A stretch of 64,000 nucleotides of DNA, from positions 41,014 to 105,013 of the forward strand of contig JXTB01000016.1 in assembly GCA_002914805.1 (NCBI GenBank), given 5' to 3'. The translations under genes and the position numbers were made by a program. Under the pieces are notes generated by a model. It searched no databases. It had not been told where the DNA came from and saw nothing but the letters and a program-made list of their open reading frames with translations. Below, piece after piece: positions 36,351 to 49,698 of this stretch; position 1 is the first letter of the stretch; every line of letters begins with the position of its first letter. This stretch comes from Parasponia andersonii. Its lineage: Eukaryota > Streptophyta > Magnoliopsida > Rosales > Cannabaceae.

Positions 36351-39300
36351 ATGGATCCTGCTCCAAAATTCTCTGCCCTGCTGTTGCTTCTGGGATTCGG
36401 TATGTATTAGCTTAATCGAATTCCCATTTTACTTGCTTTATTACATTTCATGTTATGTGTGAAGAATTATGGTTTTATCTATGAGCTATTTTGTTTTATG
36501 GCAAGTGTGTAACGAGGCGCATTGTATGCCGTTTGTAATTCTTGTATTTTAAGCGTACACATATAGCAATTTCGGGTAGTCAGTTCGAGATGAACTTCTA
36601 GTTTATCATACCTGTCGTTTCAAAATAATTTCGATTGAACGATATCTATTTTCTTTTTACTTTCTTCTCCGGAACCCGCTATAATCCAGCTTTGTTTTTC
36701 TTTTATCTCTCATAAGGATAATGCCGGTCATATTTTCATTCATGTGTTTTTTCGTCTCTTCAAAACTCCCCTGTCCCCCCAGTCTCTGTATTAGCGAGCC
36801 CCTCCTCTTTTGAGGATGATTTTGGTCGTTGTGAAAGAGTTGTCCAGAAATGGGCATTTTCTTCTCTTCAAGAAGAAGTCAAAGAAGATAAACACACACT
36901 AAGGGATTTGCTGTTTTTCCTCCACGTCCCCAGAACAGGAGGGCGGACATATTTCCACTGGTAATTTCCGTATTGGTACTATGCAATTTTTTAGAGACTG
37001 ACACTCAGCATTGACACTTAAACTAATTTATGCTTCTTCGTGTGTATACAAACGCAGTTTCTTGAGAAAGTTGTATCCTAACTCTTTGGAATGCCCCCGA
37101 TCTTATGATAAGCTGCGATTTGATCCAAGGTAATCTCTCACTATCGATAATCTTCTTGGCATTTGTATGTCTAGTTGATCTCAGATAATTCATTTTTTCT
37201 TTTTTTTAACAAATACCCAATGCTTCTTGAGGTTAGTGGATTATTTTTCTCTAAATGAGGATTGAGCTTTACATGGGGGTAACTGGAGTAAATATCAATG
37301 AGGCTAGTGTTTGTGGAATTCTAGAGAAGAGGCTTGTATGGAATTAGACTTTTATTCATTACAAACATAAAATGCTTGACAGCCTTAGGGCTTGCTTGGA
37401 TTCACTTTCATTTTCTGTTTTTTGTTTTATTAAACAAAAGAATGGAAATTTCTTTTGGAAGTTTGCTTGGCAACTTTGTGATTGTTTTTTGTTTTTGAAA
37501 ATTGTTACCAAAAATTTCAAAAAAAGCGGTAACATAAAATTTCTAATACCTTTATTTTTTTTAAACAAATTTCAAAAACAAAGGAACATACAAATATTTG
37601 CCCACAAGTGCGTACATACGTATATGCATATGCATATACAAATATAAGTCTATAGGTCTTTTTCACTCATTGTTTGCACTTTTTTGTTTTTGAAAATAAG
37701 TAGTGAAATAAAGTTTGCCAAGCGTGTTTTTTGTTTTTCAAAATTAAAGACCAAAACAAAATTTTTGCTTCTATTTTCAATTTATTTAAACAAAACACTG
37801 GAAGTGAATCCAAGCAATCCCTTAGAGGTTACTTGTCTTGTAACACAATATGTTCTGCTCCCAACAAATTTCATTCCATAGTCTTGCTTATCTCTTCTTT
37901 TGCTTGGAATTGTTAGTTGATACTAATTTCGTTCCTTTGCAGAAAACGAAAATGCAGGTTGCTGGTTACTCATGATGACTACAGTATGATGTCCAAACTT
38001 CCAAAGCAGAGAACATCAGTGGTGACAATACTCAGGGATCCGATTGACCGTGTCTTTAGTACTTACGAATTTTCAATAGAAGTAGCAGCTAGGTTTTTGG
38101 TGCATCCTAACTTAACTTCTGCAACACTAATGGCTAAACGATTGCGTGCTAAAGCTAATGGTGTAAGCACGTTGGATATCTGGCCATGGAAATATTTGGT
38201 CCCATGGATGAGGGAAGACCTTTTTGCTCGTGTATGTTTATTTCGTATACCATCGCTAAATGTATCTCCTCTAGATTTTCCTGTGTTCTGTATTGCCTTT
38301 CTTCACATAACGATCCATTAATTTTTAAAATTCACAGTCTGTTTTGAGGTTATTTTATATGTGTCTCCTGTAATTGATGATATCGATAAAATGTGAGCAT
38401 ATGAGAAAACTACTCCTAGTTGAACAAATGCAAATGGATGTCAGTGTCTTTCTTTGATTCTGCTTTTTAATGTACTCCTAGAAAGGCTGCATAGGTACTC
38501 CTTGTGACTGGTTGATTTTATTATGGACAGAGAGATGGTAGAAAGCATCAGGGTTTAAATGACATTATGAGCGGTGACCCATATGACATGTCGGAGATTG
38601 CTATGCCACTACATGAGTACATTCATGATCCTATTGCTCATGACATAGTTCACAATGGAGCAACATTTCAGGTAGATAGTCTATGATTTTTATGGCATCG
38701 TGAATGTCTTTAGGCCTTTATGTTGTATGTGTGTCTCATGACGATAAATATTTACAACAGAACAAAGTAACACAATGCTTTATTTGCCCTAAGGTAAATG
38801 TTTCCAACAGCTTAATATTGTATGAGTATCTAGTTATAAGAAGTAAAATCGTTTTGACAAATCAAAATAATTGGGGAGCTTTTGATACTGTGTTCTTGTC
38901 TCTGAGGAAAAAGATTCTTGACCTAGCTTCTTTTTTTTGCGCCTAAGGTGGGGAGGGGGGCTTTGAAGTGCTGTATAAAGTTAACTCTGAGTAGTATGGT
39001 GGAGCAGGTCCTTAAGTGGGCTAGAATCACTGCATTTCTGACACTTGAATGATTTTCTTGTCTATCTGATGTTCATTGAGCTCAATATCTGACCTCTTAG
39101 CTTTAAAGGTTGCAGGTTTGACAAACAACTCATATACTCCGGAATCACATTTGGTGCGCCAATGTGTGCAAAAGTACAAGGTTCTTGGTGATCATGTGCT
39201 TCAAGTAGCGAAGGTAATCTAAATAAATGTACTATGCAGAGGCCTTGTGCAGTTTATTGTGTACCATCAACTTATTTGATATCAAAAAGTAGTCGTTAGT

Positions 39301-42300
39301 GTTAGACAATCAACTGACTAGTTGTAAAAATATGAACAAAGTGGGTCAATATACATTTTCTATTCTCATCCCTCTTCACCAAATGATAATGGTGGATATT
39401 TACCAAGTCTTGCAGAGAAGGTTAGATGATATGTTGTATGTTGGTCTTACTGAAGAACACAGAGAATCTGCAACCATGTTTGCAAATGTAGTTGGTTCTC
39501 AAGTGATTTCCCAGCTCAGAGCATCAAATTCCAGAACAAAGAGCACTGCTGGAAAGAAATTAGGTTAGTGTAGTTACCATTGTATTTTGGAAACAAATTA
39601 GGTTAGTGTAGTTACCCCTGTATTTTTTCTATGTTAATGAACCTTCTGTGTGTAGCAAATGCAACATTTAGATTGGTTATATGCTGACATTTGGGCATTC
39701 AGTATTTGTTATGTTAACAAGACATATACCTACATGCATAAAACAATGTGAAAATAGTCAGCATTGAGGGTTTCTGAATACAAATGGAGTTGGAAAATTC
39801 CTATTTCTTGTAGTTGCTATTTGTAGACTATCCAGTACAACTTTATACCATGCTATTATGTTCCAAACTAAAAATAATTAGCACTACAGGGTTTTGGGTG
39901 CTGGTTTTCCTTCCCCCCTCCTTTTCTTTCCCAACATTTAAATACTTTTTCTCCAGAGTACTAAGTACGAACAGGGCAGATGTGGGCAATGATATATCAC
40001 ACATTCCAACTTCAGACCTGTGATTTTTCTGATCTGAAGATAATTGGCATTACTGTGTTTTTGGTGCATTTTTTCCTCCTTTTTTTTTGTATTTATTTCA
40101 AATGAGATGTCAGTACTCTAGATGTGGGAAATTATGTTAAGTCTACTGAATGAAGTGATATTTAAGTCTGTTGAATTCATATGTGTATTCTACAGAACAG
40201 AACTCTTCATCTTCAGATTCCAGGTCCAATAACAATGATGATCAGGTAAGGAAGAAAGTTTCTCATTGTTAATGAAAGTCTTGGATATTGGTTATCTCTA
40301 TAACTTCCTCACTTCAACTTGCCTGCACGACAGAACAGCACCTCAAATCAAAATTCAGGTGAAATTGCTTCACCTGAAACTGATGAAGCAGTAAATGAAA
40401 ATGTAAGCCACTTGATTTGATATTTTCTTTTGCATGTGGACATAATGAAATGTGATATTTTCCTTTACCTTGAAAAAGTATAGTTTTGACCGTATCTAAC
40501 ACCACATTAGATGACTGTGGGAGAACTTATGGATTCTTATGAAGTCTGCATATCTGGTTTACGGAAGGCACAGACACACAGGCGCACTGCTTCTTTGAAG
40601 AGAATCTCACCAGCAAACTTCACCAAGGAGGTAGGCTAGCTGATTATGTAAAATGATATTTTCCGTCATCCATTTTACCCTTTCACGCTTCTACATTTTT
40701 GTATCATATGAAATGAATGGATTTCTAGTCAGATTCGCTCATTGGGGTGATGTTTCTTTGCTTGGTATGATATATTAAAATCTTAAGCTGATATAGTACT
40801 TACGATTGGATAGCGCAAACAGGTGTGAATTTACTGCTGGAGGCAATGATGTTATAAATTTTCAATTTGCATCTGGTTTACATGGTGCATGTTTTGTTTG
40901 CCTCGTGCTATTTTCTTTTATTTGCTATGAATGTGTACATATGTTTTTGTCTTGTTTTTATTTATTGACATTTTGGTCGGATAGTTGATGTGAGATTATT
41001 TTGTTTGTAGTTCTATAAAATCATTAAAAATTGGTGGTAGGTTCTGCTTTTCTTCTTTTATGCCTTTGTTCCTTGTTTTGTGCGCAGCTTTCCACAAACG
41101 AGATCTTGGATATGCTTATGTATGGACTTATAAGATGGAATATTCACAATGTTTCCCATGCTTACTCCTGCCTTGTATACTATATTTTTAATTACTATTA
41201 TCTGCCATATTGGTTTTGGTTCATTGGCTTTGCATAACTTGTGTTCTCCCCTTTGCTTTACAAACATTTTAAACCTTGAAATTCAACAGGCTCGCCATCA
41301 GGTCTCTGATGCGGTCCTCGAACGGATAAAGTCACTTAACCACCTTGATCTGGAACTCTACAAATATGCACAGGACCTGTTTGCAAAGCAACACAGACAT
41401 ACAATGCAGAATTTTGTTGGCATAGTAGGTCTCTCTGTCCAAATATTCTTTATTTATTTGCTTTTATGGTGCTTATAATTCTCTTTTACCGGTGAGATGT
41501 GTTGTATTAGTGTTATGCATATATGTTTCTGTTCCAGTTGTTTCATTGGTTACATGCTATTTATACCTTCTTTTTTTTTTTTTAACCATTAAGTGGTGGC
41601 TTGGTACGAGTTTTTGGGTTATTATGAATTAGAAGTCTTTCATAGGGCATTGTTTTTTTTCGAAACTATTGAGATTTTTAATATGACGTAAGTGGTTAAA
41701 CCAATATCTGGTTACTCTTTTGTGTATCGATTGTCATACGTTGTAAATTGTATCATTGTCCTTGTTCGAGTGTGATCCTGCCTCATTTTGTAGCTGTTCC
41801 TATATTTTTATTCTTAGACAGCTAGGGTGCACATCACATTGCAATCACCGAAAACTTATGCATATGATTATTTCTCCTGGTCTCTATTAGGGCTCCTTTT
41901 GTTCCTCCTTTAAGATGCTAATCTAAGTTATTATAGGTGCTTAAGTGACAATGAAGTCCTATTCTCTTGTAGATATTAAGTGTCAGTCCTATTGAATTTA
42001 TTTTTTCCTATCTATCATTCTCTGGAGTTAAAATGTCTAGATGACACATTGACACTGGTAATTTTAAATTCCTACCTGTCAAGTGGAAAGGCCCAAGGAA
42101 ACCTTTGCCCTCTTTTGATCACCATCTTGATTGCTCAAACGAGCAGCATGCTTCAATTGTACTTAAACCTCATATTTGTTAGATTTAAATTGCAGGAGAG
42201 GTTGGAGATCATGTTCAACAATTCATATGGCATCACACGTTGGAAGTACCTTTCAATAGGCATGATCATTGCCTCACTCCTTATCTTCTTTCTACTTGTA

Positions 42301-42336
42301 AATGCACGACGAAGAACGTTGAAAGTCAAGATATGA
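36351..42336 (+). CDS. TPST: Tyrosylprotein sulfotransferase (plant type)
   Basis: Twelve coding exons give 498 aa, close to the 500 aa of the Arabidopsis protein: 36351-36399, 36783-36960, 37058-37129, 37943-38231, 38531-38671, 39109-39213, 39416-39563, 40196-40245, 40334-40402, 40511-40630, 41290-41424, 42196-42336. All junctions are GT-AG and in frame. The enzyme transfers sulfate from PAPS to tyrosine in secreted peptide precursors (PSK, PSY, RGF/CLEL and CIF families) in the Golgi. Visible features are a signal peptide (about 1-22, LLLLLGFVSVLA), a 5'-phosphosulfate-binding block FLHVPRTGGRTYFHC (62-76), a second PAPS-binding block RDPIDR...S (131-139), the TLDIWPWKYLVPWMREDL stretch, and one C-terminal membrane helix (about 471-487) with a short basic tail, i.e. 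type I topology. This fold is related to heparan-sulfate 6-O-sulfotransferases, not to animal TPST. The region around residues 310-370 is Ser/Asn-rich and likely variable. Confidence 0.95.
37388..37821. mobile_element. Tourist-like MITE (PIF/Harbinger) in TPST intron 3
   Basis: Inverted ends GGGCTTGCTTGGATTCACTT (37388-37407) and the reverse complement of AAGTGAATCCAAGCAATCCC (37802-37821) match at 19 of 20 bases. They are flanked by TTA at 37385-37387 and 37822-37824, the target duplication of PIF/Harbinger. The element is 434 bp, AT-rich and non-coding, and accounts for most of the length of this intron. Confidence 0.9.
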
Positions 42337-44974
42337 TTCTTTGAGTTGTAGTTACCAACTCCAGGACCACAGGCTTAAAAACTTTTTAGTAAACAGGAAA
42401 AAGGAAAAGTAACCACAGTTTTGTACCTTATTCCGGTTCATAGTTCTTAACTATGGATTTTTGGTGGTTGTCCTAGATATTGTCTCTCGTACTCAAAAGC
42501 TCAATATGAGATAATGGCTTATTTCGATGGTGGCAGTTTAGTGGTTTTCTTTGGTAAAGCATTAGCCTTCATTAAAGCACTAGTGGTTTTAGAAGCACCG
42601 CATATTTGACACAATGACAGTTTTACCTAGTTTCACAGTTGATGTTATTCAATACAATGGTGCTGAACTACATTGCTCTCATCACTCTCCCATGTTGCCA
42701 TGTGAAACATTAATATGTCACTCGTCAAAGATGACCAGAGCACCCTTCACGGAAAAATGCTCTACCTTTGTCACAACCAATTGAGTAAGGTCACAATTGA
42801 GTCGTGGTTACGGTCATTTATTTTTACCAGTATTTAGAGAAGTGGAAGTGATGTTGTAATTTTTGTCGTTAAGGATCATATTTTGAATCTGAGAAAGCAG
42901 AATTTGGTATCAAGATGGGTTCAAGATCTATAATTGTCATGAAATTGATATATGGTGCCATAAGAGCTTTCGTGCAGGCCTAGCCAAATTGGTGATGCAG
43001 CGTAGGTTATGGCCATATTGGTCAGCCTTGTCGGGTAAGAGAAACTAATATATGATATTTTGAGGCATTGAAAAGACTAAAGACGAAGTTGAATTTGTTG
43101 CCATTATTTTGACCATGTGCAAAGGGGTCCCAAACCCATCACCAGCCAGATATAACATNGTCTCTTTTTGGTTTTTTCTATTTAAAAGAAACTATACTTT
43201 GGACTTATAATTATGTGTAGGAAGATAATATAAGAGGAATTTGGCCGAAAAAGAGGAAACGTCAAAGGAATTATATGGAAATGAGATTTCAATTATCTTT
43301 ATGAGATTGATGTCTAACGAATTTTTTAATCTATTTTTCTAACAAGAGGCCGAAACATTTCTATCCATTTTTTTTTTTTTCATAGGCGTTTCCGCTAAAA
43401 GCCAAGATCTGTCCCTATTGCAAGATCTAGGAATTAAAATTAATAGTTCCTATCAAATGTGAACATACAGATTCGAGAGTTTTGCACTTGCTGGCTGAAA
43501 AAAAGTTGACCAGGTTGGCTTTTCTTTCTTTTAACAATTCCATATAAAAATAAGCTCTAAGAGTATTCTTTAATGGTACAATATGCTTTCTCTTTATTTT
43601 GATGAAGTCCTTCCAGTTTATATTATTTTTCTAGAAAATTTTCTTTTTCTCTTATGATAGTTTGCATATATATTCTCTTTCCCTCTTATTATTATTATTA
43701 TTATTTTTTAACATAACTGCAACACAATAAAAATATGATACTAAATTCAAATAACATACACGAGTAAACAAGCAATCGAAGAATACTTTGAAGAAGCCCG
43801 CGACGAGGATAATTAGAGGTCTATGAGAGATTTCTAGTACTTCTTTTAAATCATTTCTGCCACTATTATTGATTGCACGTAAAGAGGGATATTTAGAGCT
43901 TTATGACGAATGTCTATTGCTCTTTTAAATCATCTTCCGCCACTTTAATTAGCTCCGTTGGCTATACTGTATAGAATCTTTTGTTAGTTACGATCTTCGA
44001 CAATGAATCTAGAAAAAAAAAAAAAAAAAAAAATCAGAAGAATATTGGGTGTCAAAGGGGAAAAATAAAAATAAAAATAAATGTAAAAGTTTTCTACCTG
44101 TTTATCAAATACATTCACGATTCCATTATTAGAATATCCTCAAATACCATCAACTTGAATGTTGGAATAGTTGTTTTTTTAATAGCAAGTTTGTTTATCT
44201 TAAAAAAAAAAAAGTGTTACACTCGTGCTTAGTCGTAAGATTAATGCAAATTTCCTTCTTTGATTCTTTTTATTTTTGTCTCTTTCTTTTCGGAGGAAAA
44301 AAAAAGTGTCCCTTTGTATTTTCTTTTGTGAAGGGATGTTAATAATATTCACAGTTTTCGATTTTGTATTGTGTTTGACTTCATATGATTATGACTTCAT
44401 TTTCACGAAATTAAAAAGGCAGTCGTCCTTTTGTTATCTTCTTGATTTTTTATGTGATTATAATGTTATTTAGATGACGGAAAAGTGTTATAGTTATGAA
44501 TACGTTAACGTTACCATAGAAATAACATCAAATTAAGCAAATTTATGTATAAATTTATAATAAAAGATCAAACTCAATTAGCACGAATTTTATTTTAAAA
44601 AATTAAAATTTTTTAAACATTTACCACCGAAGACTCTATCATATAAATTTCCTTCTAATGTTATAAACCAAACCAAATAAACAAATGATTTGATTTGCTT
44701 TCAAAACAACAAAATAAATTATTGTTTCAAAATCATAGTTAGCAAAATATGGGTTGGGAATTAAATGGCTAATAATTCAGACTTTTTATCAACAATACTT
44801 TTAAAAATTCGGAATAAAAATAAGTGTACGCTAAAAATTTGAAAATTTATTTATAAGTATATAATACTTCTAATTTTGAAAAATGCATTCATAAAATACA
44901 CTAATAAAAGATATAATTTTCTATGAAAATATTATATTTTTTCACCTACTTTAATGTGATTTCTCAAAATATAT

Positions 44975-45006
<32 letters not shown>

Positions 45007-46550
45007 TACTTTTTGATAATCGATTATGTGTTTAATTTATTCAAAATAAAATCAATATTACGTAAATAATAACAAAAAATCTACTGGGACAAAAAATTCA
45101 ATGAAAAAAATAAAATTTATGAGAAGTATTTTCTACTGTGAAAAGATACGTACGTGTATAATACACGTAGAGCCACCCTTTTTTTTCTTTCCCTATCCCT
45201 GTTTTAATTATTTATTTATTTATAAAAATATCCTTTGACATAAATATTTCATATAGTATTATACAATTAAAACTTTTATCTCTTAGCACATCCCTAATTA
45301 CGTGTAGTAATCTTATGATACTTTGGTCAAAATTTGTTTCTTTTTTAAATTAATATTTTATGTTTTTCTTTTAATTTTTTTAGTTAATCAACAATCTATG
45401 TTTTGTTTGTTATTTATTTATGTTTTTGTTTTTTGGGAACTAAGCGTTCTCAGACTCTTTCTTATAAGTTTCTGCCTGTGCTTTTTTCTTATAAATTTTT
45501 CTTTTATTTTTGGTTTGTGTACTAACTATGTTTTTTTTTTTTTGGGTGGAGAACCATTGTTCATGATTTTTGTTTAAGAACTAATGAGTTGTGTAGTTGT
45601 AAGACAAAAAAAAAATTATTATTTTTCTCAATTTATACTGTTATTGTAATTTTTTAAAAGAGAAAAAAATTAAAAATTAATTTATTATAAAGTATGAGGG
45701 ATGAAAAAACAAATATTTAGAGAAATATTTAATAAAAGGTATTTTTTTATACATAACATAAATTTATAAAATATGTGAAAATGAATTTTAAAATATTAGA
45801 ATGTTTAGAAGCAAGTGATGAAAGAAAAAAAAATATGACAATAGAGTCGCCCTACACGTAATTCGGCTATATAGTTGAAAAATAAAATAATATTAAGTAT
45901 GTGTATAATACCGGTATTATACATGAAATTGCTAACTATGTTCGAAAATACAAAATCAAATTATATCTCATTGTATGTTACGTTCATTTTTCAGGCGATA
46001 GTTACCATTTATATTTTCTAAATTTTTTGTACTTCCATTATTTTTTTCTTCTCCTATATAATATATAAAACATTTATTGCATAATATGAAATATTACTGT
46101 CGTGATATATTAATTGAAGAAAGAAAATTAGATCGAAGCTTTATATGGTAAGAAATACTTCATCCGTGTGCCTCATTAAATACCAAATCATATCAAAAAT
46201 AAAAATACTAATCTAACTCAATTTGATTAAAATCTGTCTATATTCATAATCACTCCCTAAGATCTCTTATTTCACTACCCCTCCCCAACCAAAATTTTNC
46301 TTTCTCTAAGCTTTCGAGAACTGGATCGTGCATCAAGACAGCAGCAGCCGCAAAAAAAAAAAAAAAAAAAAAAACTATTCAAAACTTCCCATCAATGGAA
46401 AACAAAAAAGTATTCAAAAGGGACGGTGATTAGCGGGGGAGGGGTTTTCACAGTAAAATGACTGAGGCTTACCACAGAGTAACAAAATCACTGTAGAAAG
46501 AAAACCTAAAAATCCAATTACAACATTAGAACGAAGAAAGAAGAATCCAT
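42337..46550. other. Intergenic between TPST and GATA genes
   Basis: No gene recognised. 42337-42700 likely includes the TPST 3' UTR. An imperfect duplication with a 79-base offset is at about 43812-43946 (AAATCATTTCTGCCACT and AAATCATCTTCCGCCACT). A TA-rich repeat is at 44969-45006, and A/T homopolymers are common. Single Ns occur at 43159 and 46299. The short frames here are Phe/Leu- or Lys-rich translations of homopolymer-rich DNA. Confidence 0.55.
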
Positions 46551-47558
46551 TTCCCCATCTTCTTCTCCACTCTCGCAGTCCATGTCTACTCCTCTTCTTC
46601 TTCTTCTTTCGGTCTAAACCCACCACCACCGACGTCGATCTCTGCTTACGTCACCGACCCATGGCAATGCCGGGGCTCCGAATGCTCCTCTTCTTCTGAA
46701 ATTTCTCACTTCGCCGCTTTACTCCGCCATTGGAGGTTTGCTTCCAGCTTTTCCCTTTCCATTTTCATGTCTTCTACCGTTTTTTTTTCCGGTGTTTGGT
46801 TTGCGAGAAAGTGAGGAATATTGAAGGAAAATGGAAAAGGGTTTTTTGTGTTTTATCCAAATATAACGCTAAATTTCGGGAAAAAATAAACGGGACCAAT
46901 TTTTTTTGGTTATTTATCAAATAATGTGAATAATTTGGTCTTTTTTATTAGTGATTTTTTATTTTCGGACAGACCCATTTGGGATTTTGTTCGGTATCGT
47001 TATCGTCTTTGCGAGTCGAATACTCCAACTGCCTTAGCGAAATGTGCAAATTGTAAGAAATTGGTGAAATGGCAACGTTTCATATTTAAAAAACGGGGAC
47101 TTATTCGCAATTTTCGTGACTAATTTCCAAAATTTTTCAGGGATCTCGAATACGAGATCTTCTAGAATATTCGGAGTCTATTTATGGATAATTCTCATGT
47201 TAAAGTTTTTTTTTTTTTTTTTACTTTTTTTTAATTTTCTGGAGCGTTGCTTAATAATACTTAATAGGAAGTGTTTTCGGTGATTTAATTTGTTACTCAA
47301 AATAAATTTTTATCCGTTTTCCTAATTTGAAAAAACGCGTCTTAATCCAAAATCATGAGATTACTTAACCTTTTGGACTTGTTTCTTTTTAGTCACTTGA
47401 TAACTTTCATTGGCTAAATGTTGTCATATTCATTAATGCATGCATATTATATACATATATATATATATATATATACACGCACGCATATTACGTATTTATG
47501 TACACATTGTTCTTATTTTTTGAATTATCATCATCTTCTCATATGACTTTGCCAGATT
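46551..47558 (+). promoter_or_regulatory. Probable 5' UTR of the GATA gene with intron and short upstream ORFs
   Basis: A pyrimidine-rich leader-like stretch (about 46550-46735) ends in TTGGAG|GTTTGC (donor at 46736), and the first coding exon begins after GCCAG at 47551-47555. The leader would contain two short ORFs, at 46582-46617 (11 codons plus stop) and 46661-46699 (12 codons plus stop). If transcribed, these could dampen translation. Transcript limits are inferred. Confidence 0.45.
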
Positions 47559-49698
47559 ATGGTTTATTCATTGGATTTTGATGGAGCACCCAAGGACTTT
47601 TTTGACATTCTTGATTTCCCACTAGAAGATGTTGAAATGGGTCCTGATAGAGATGACTGGACTGATATGCAATTTTATGATCTGCCATTAGATTTTTCGG
47701 AAGGTTTTTCAACTGGGTTTGTTGGAGGAGTAAAAAACGATTGTCCAAAAGAAACTAGACCAAATATAAATCTCCCCAATTCGGTGAGCTATTTTGATTC
47801 TCTCGTACAAATTTTTTCTTAACTCCACATGAATTATTACGTTTGGTAGTCTCTGATAGGTTGGTTTAGACTTTAGACTGTTATCTTTGGTATATGATTG
47901 AAGTACCAACTCAGAAAAATTATGCAAAAATGGTGATTTCCGAGGTTAATAGTCTTAAGAGTGGTCACAGAACCTGCCACCTATGTTAAGTTCTAGAGTC
48001 CGAATTCCCCCTCCCCACGCCTTATCATTATATATTTATGTGTGTTGTCTACTTGTCTCAGGAATGTTCATTTCGTTTAGTAGTCTCAACCTTTATCTAT
48101 TTGTATAGCCACTGAACTTGTCATGACTGGAACTGCTGCCCATGGTTCGTATTAATTGCTCTGTTAGTTTTTGACCTTTTTGCGTAGACATCCTGTGATA
48201 GCTTACCCTAGTTGTCATTTTCTTAAAAAATAAAATAAAATGAAATAATAATAATAATAATAATAATAATTGCTAATAACACCAGATTAGTAATTACTTT
48301 TAATGAGAAAAGATAATGTATGAACAACAGAATAAGTCATGAAGTAATATAATGTAGGCTGCCTAATAAGTAGGGTAACGGAATAATAAAAGGATCAAAC
48401 AAGTGAGCAATTAGTCTCTACCTGTGATATTTGTATACCAAATATCCTTTTTCATAGGTAAGCTGGTGATTTTTGCCCTTTGTTGATCCAAAATTGGTAG
48501 TTCAATAGCTGTTAAATAGGTGTCAAACCAAGTCCCAAGTCGTTAATATACTAAGAGGACTGAGACCTATAAGTAACATGTATATTTATATGTCATTGGG
48601 AAAAACATTATAACATCTTTGATTTTTCTGATATTGCAACTGTTTTGTATTCTGCTGTTCAGTATGATATTAAATGTCGACTAAAAGAATTCCCAAGTCG
48701 TTAATATACTAAGAGGACTGAGACCTATAAGTAACATGTATATTTATATGTCATTGGGAAAAACATTATAACATCTTTGATTTTTCTGATATTGCAACTG
48801 TTTTGTATTCTGCTGTTCAGTATGATAATGCTTGTCGACTAAAAGAATTCCCAAGTCGTTAATATACTAAGAGGACTGAGACCTATAAGTAACATGTATA
48901 TTTATATGTCATTGGGAAAAACATTATAACATCTTTGATTTTTCTGATATTGCAACTGTTTTGTATTCTGCTGTTCAGTATGATAATGCTTGTCGACTAA
49001 AAGAATTCCCAAGTGCTTCTGCTGGAGACATTCTCCGCAGCCTTGACTCTTTTGATAGCAAACATGGGCGGCTATTCAAAACCTCCAGTCCAGTTTCTAT
49101 CCTTGAGAGCACCAGCTCCTGCTTTGGTGAAAATCAAAAGCCTGTTTACCAAAAATTTATTCCAGTGAAGCGTGCCCGAACCAAGCGTTCACGTTCACGT
49201 CGCTCAAACTTCAACCAATTATGTTCGATATTCTCCCATTCAGAATTCTCATCTTCACCCAAAAGTAATCATCTTGAACCAGATTCAAGGACTTTTCATA
49301 CTGGCAAGATGTTTAAACCTGCTGTGAAAAGACCATTTAGGACAAAGAAGACTATGTTTCATGTCTCAGGCGTAGAGAACTTCAACTTTGAGGAACAGAG
49401 CACGACGAAGAGATGCACACATTGCGAGGTGACGAATACTCCACAATGGAGGGAAGGGCCATTGGGGCCAAAGACACTCTGCAATGCTTGTGGAGTTCGA
49501 TATAGGTCTGGCCGCCTCTTTCCAGAGTACCGCCCTGCAGCGAGTCCTACTTTTGTTCCGTCAGTGCACTCTAACTCGCACAAGAAGGTTTTAGAGATGA
49601 GAGGCAAGGCTAGTCAAAGTACCAACAGCATTAGGGCTGGAGTTGAACTTTGTTGTCGTTCTCAGTCAGGAAAGTCAGTTAGACAGCTAATTGTTTGA
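47559..49698 (+). CDS. GATA-type zinc finger transcription factor (subfamily A)
   Basis: Two coding exons, 47559-47783 and 48979-49698, joined in phase 0, give 314 aa. The N-terminus is acidic with the [14 protein letters not shown] block seen in A-subfamily plant GATA factors, and a DWTDM motif follows. A basic stretch (about residues 139-152, [13 protein letters not shown]) is a likely nuclear localisation signal. One C-x2-C-x18-C-x2-C finger lies at 221-246 (CTHC...[18 protein letters not shown]), followed by the conserved [21 protein letters not shown] tail that contacts DNA. Such proteins bind (A/T)GATA(A/G) sites; the target genes of this one cannot be told from sequence. The intron before exon 2 ends in an unusual triplicated acceptor region (48541-49014). 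The downstream acceptor is the one that keeps the frame open. Confidence 0.93.
48243..48271. repeat. (AAT)n microsatellite in the GATA intron
   Basis: About nine AAT units inside the intron between the two coding exons. Confidence 0.9.
48541..49014 (+). repeat. 158-bp tandem triplication spanning intron end and exon 2 start
   Basis: Three head-to-tail units: 48541-48698, 48699-48856 and 48857-49014. Each contains the T-rich tract, the acceptor TTCAG and 36 exon bases ending CCCAAGT, and CCCAAGT also precedes unit 1 (48534-48540). Units 2 and 3 look identical. Unit 1 differs at a few clustered bases just after the acceptor (ATATTAAATG against ATAATGCTTG). Only the third unit continues into the open exon; in units 1 and 2 the next in-frame codons are CGT TAA. 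Confidence 0.95.

Noticed and set aside
39101-39125. Alternative acceptor TTGCAG for TPST exon 6
   Set aside because: Using it brings an immediate in-frame TGA, so the acceptor at 39107-39108 is the coding one.
48961-48978. Starting the GATA protein at the ATG-containing frame that opens before exon 2
   Set aside because: Those codons are intron sequence ending in the acceptor; exon 1 at 47559 joins in phase and supplies the conserved acidic N-terminus.
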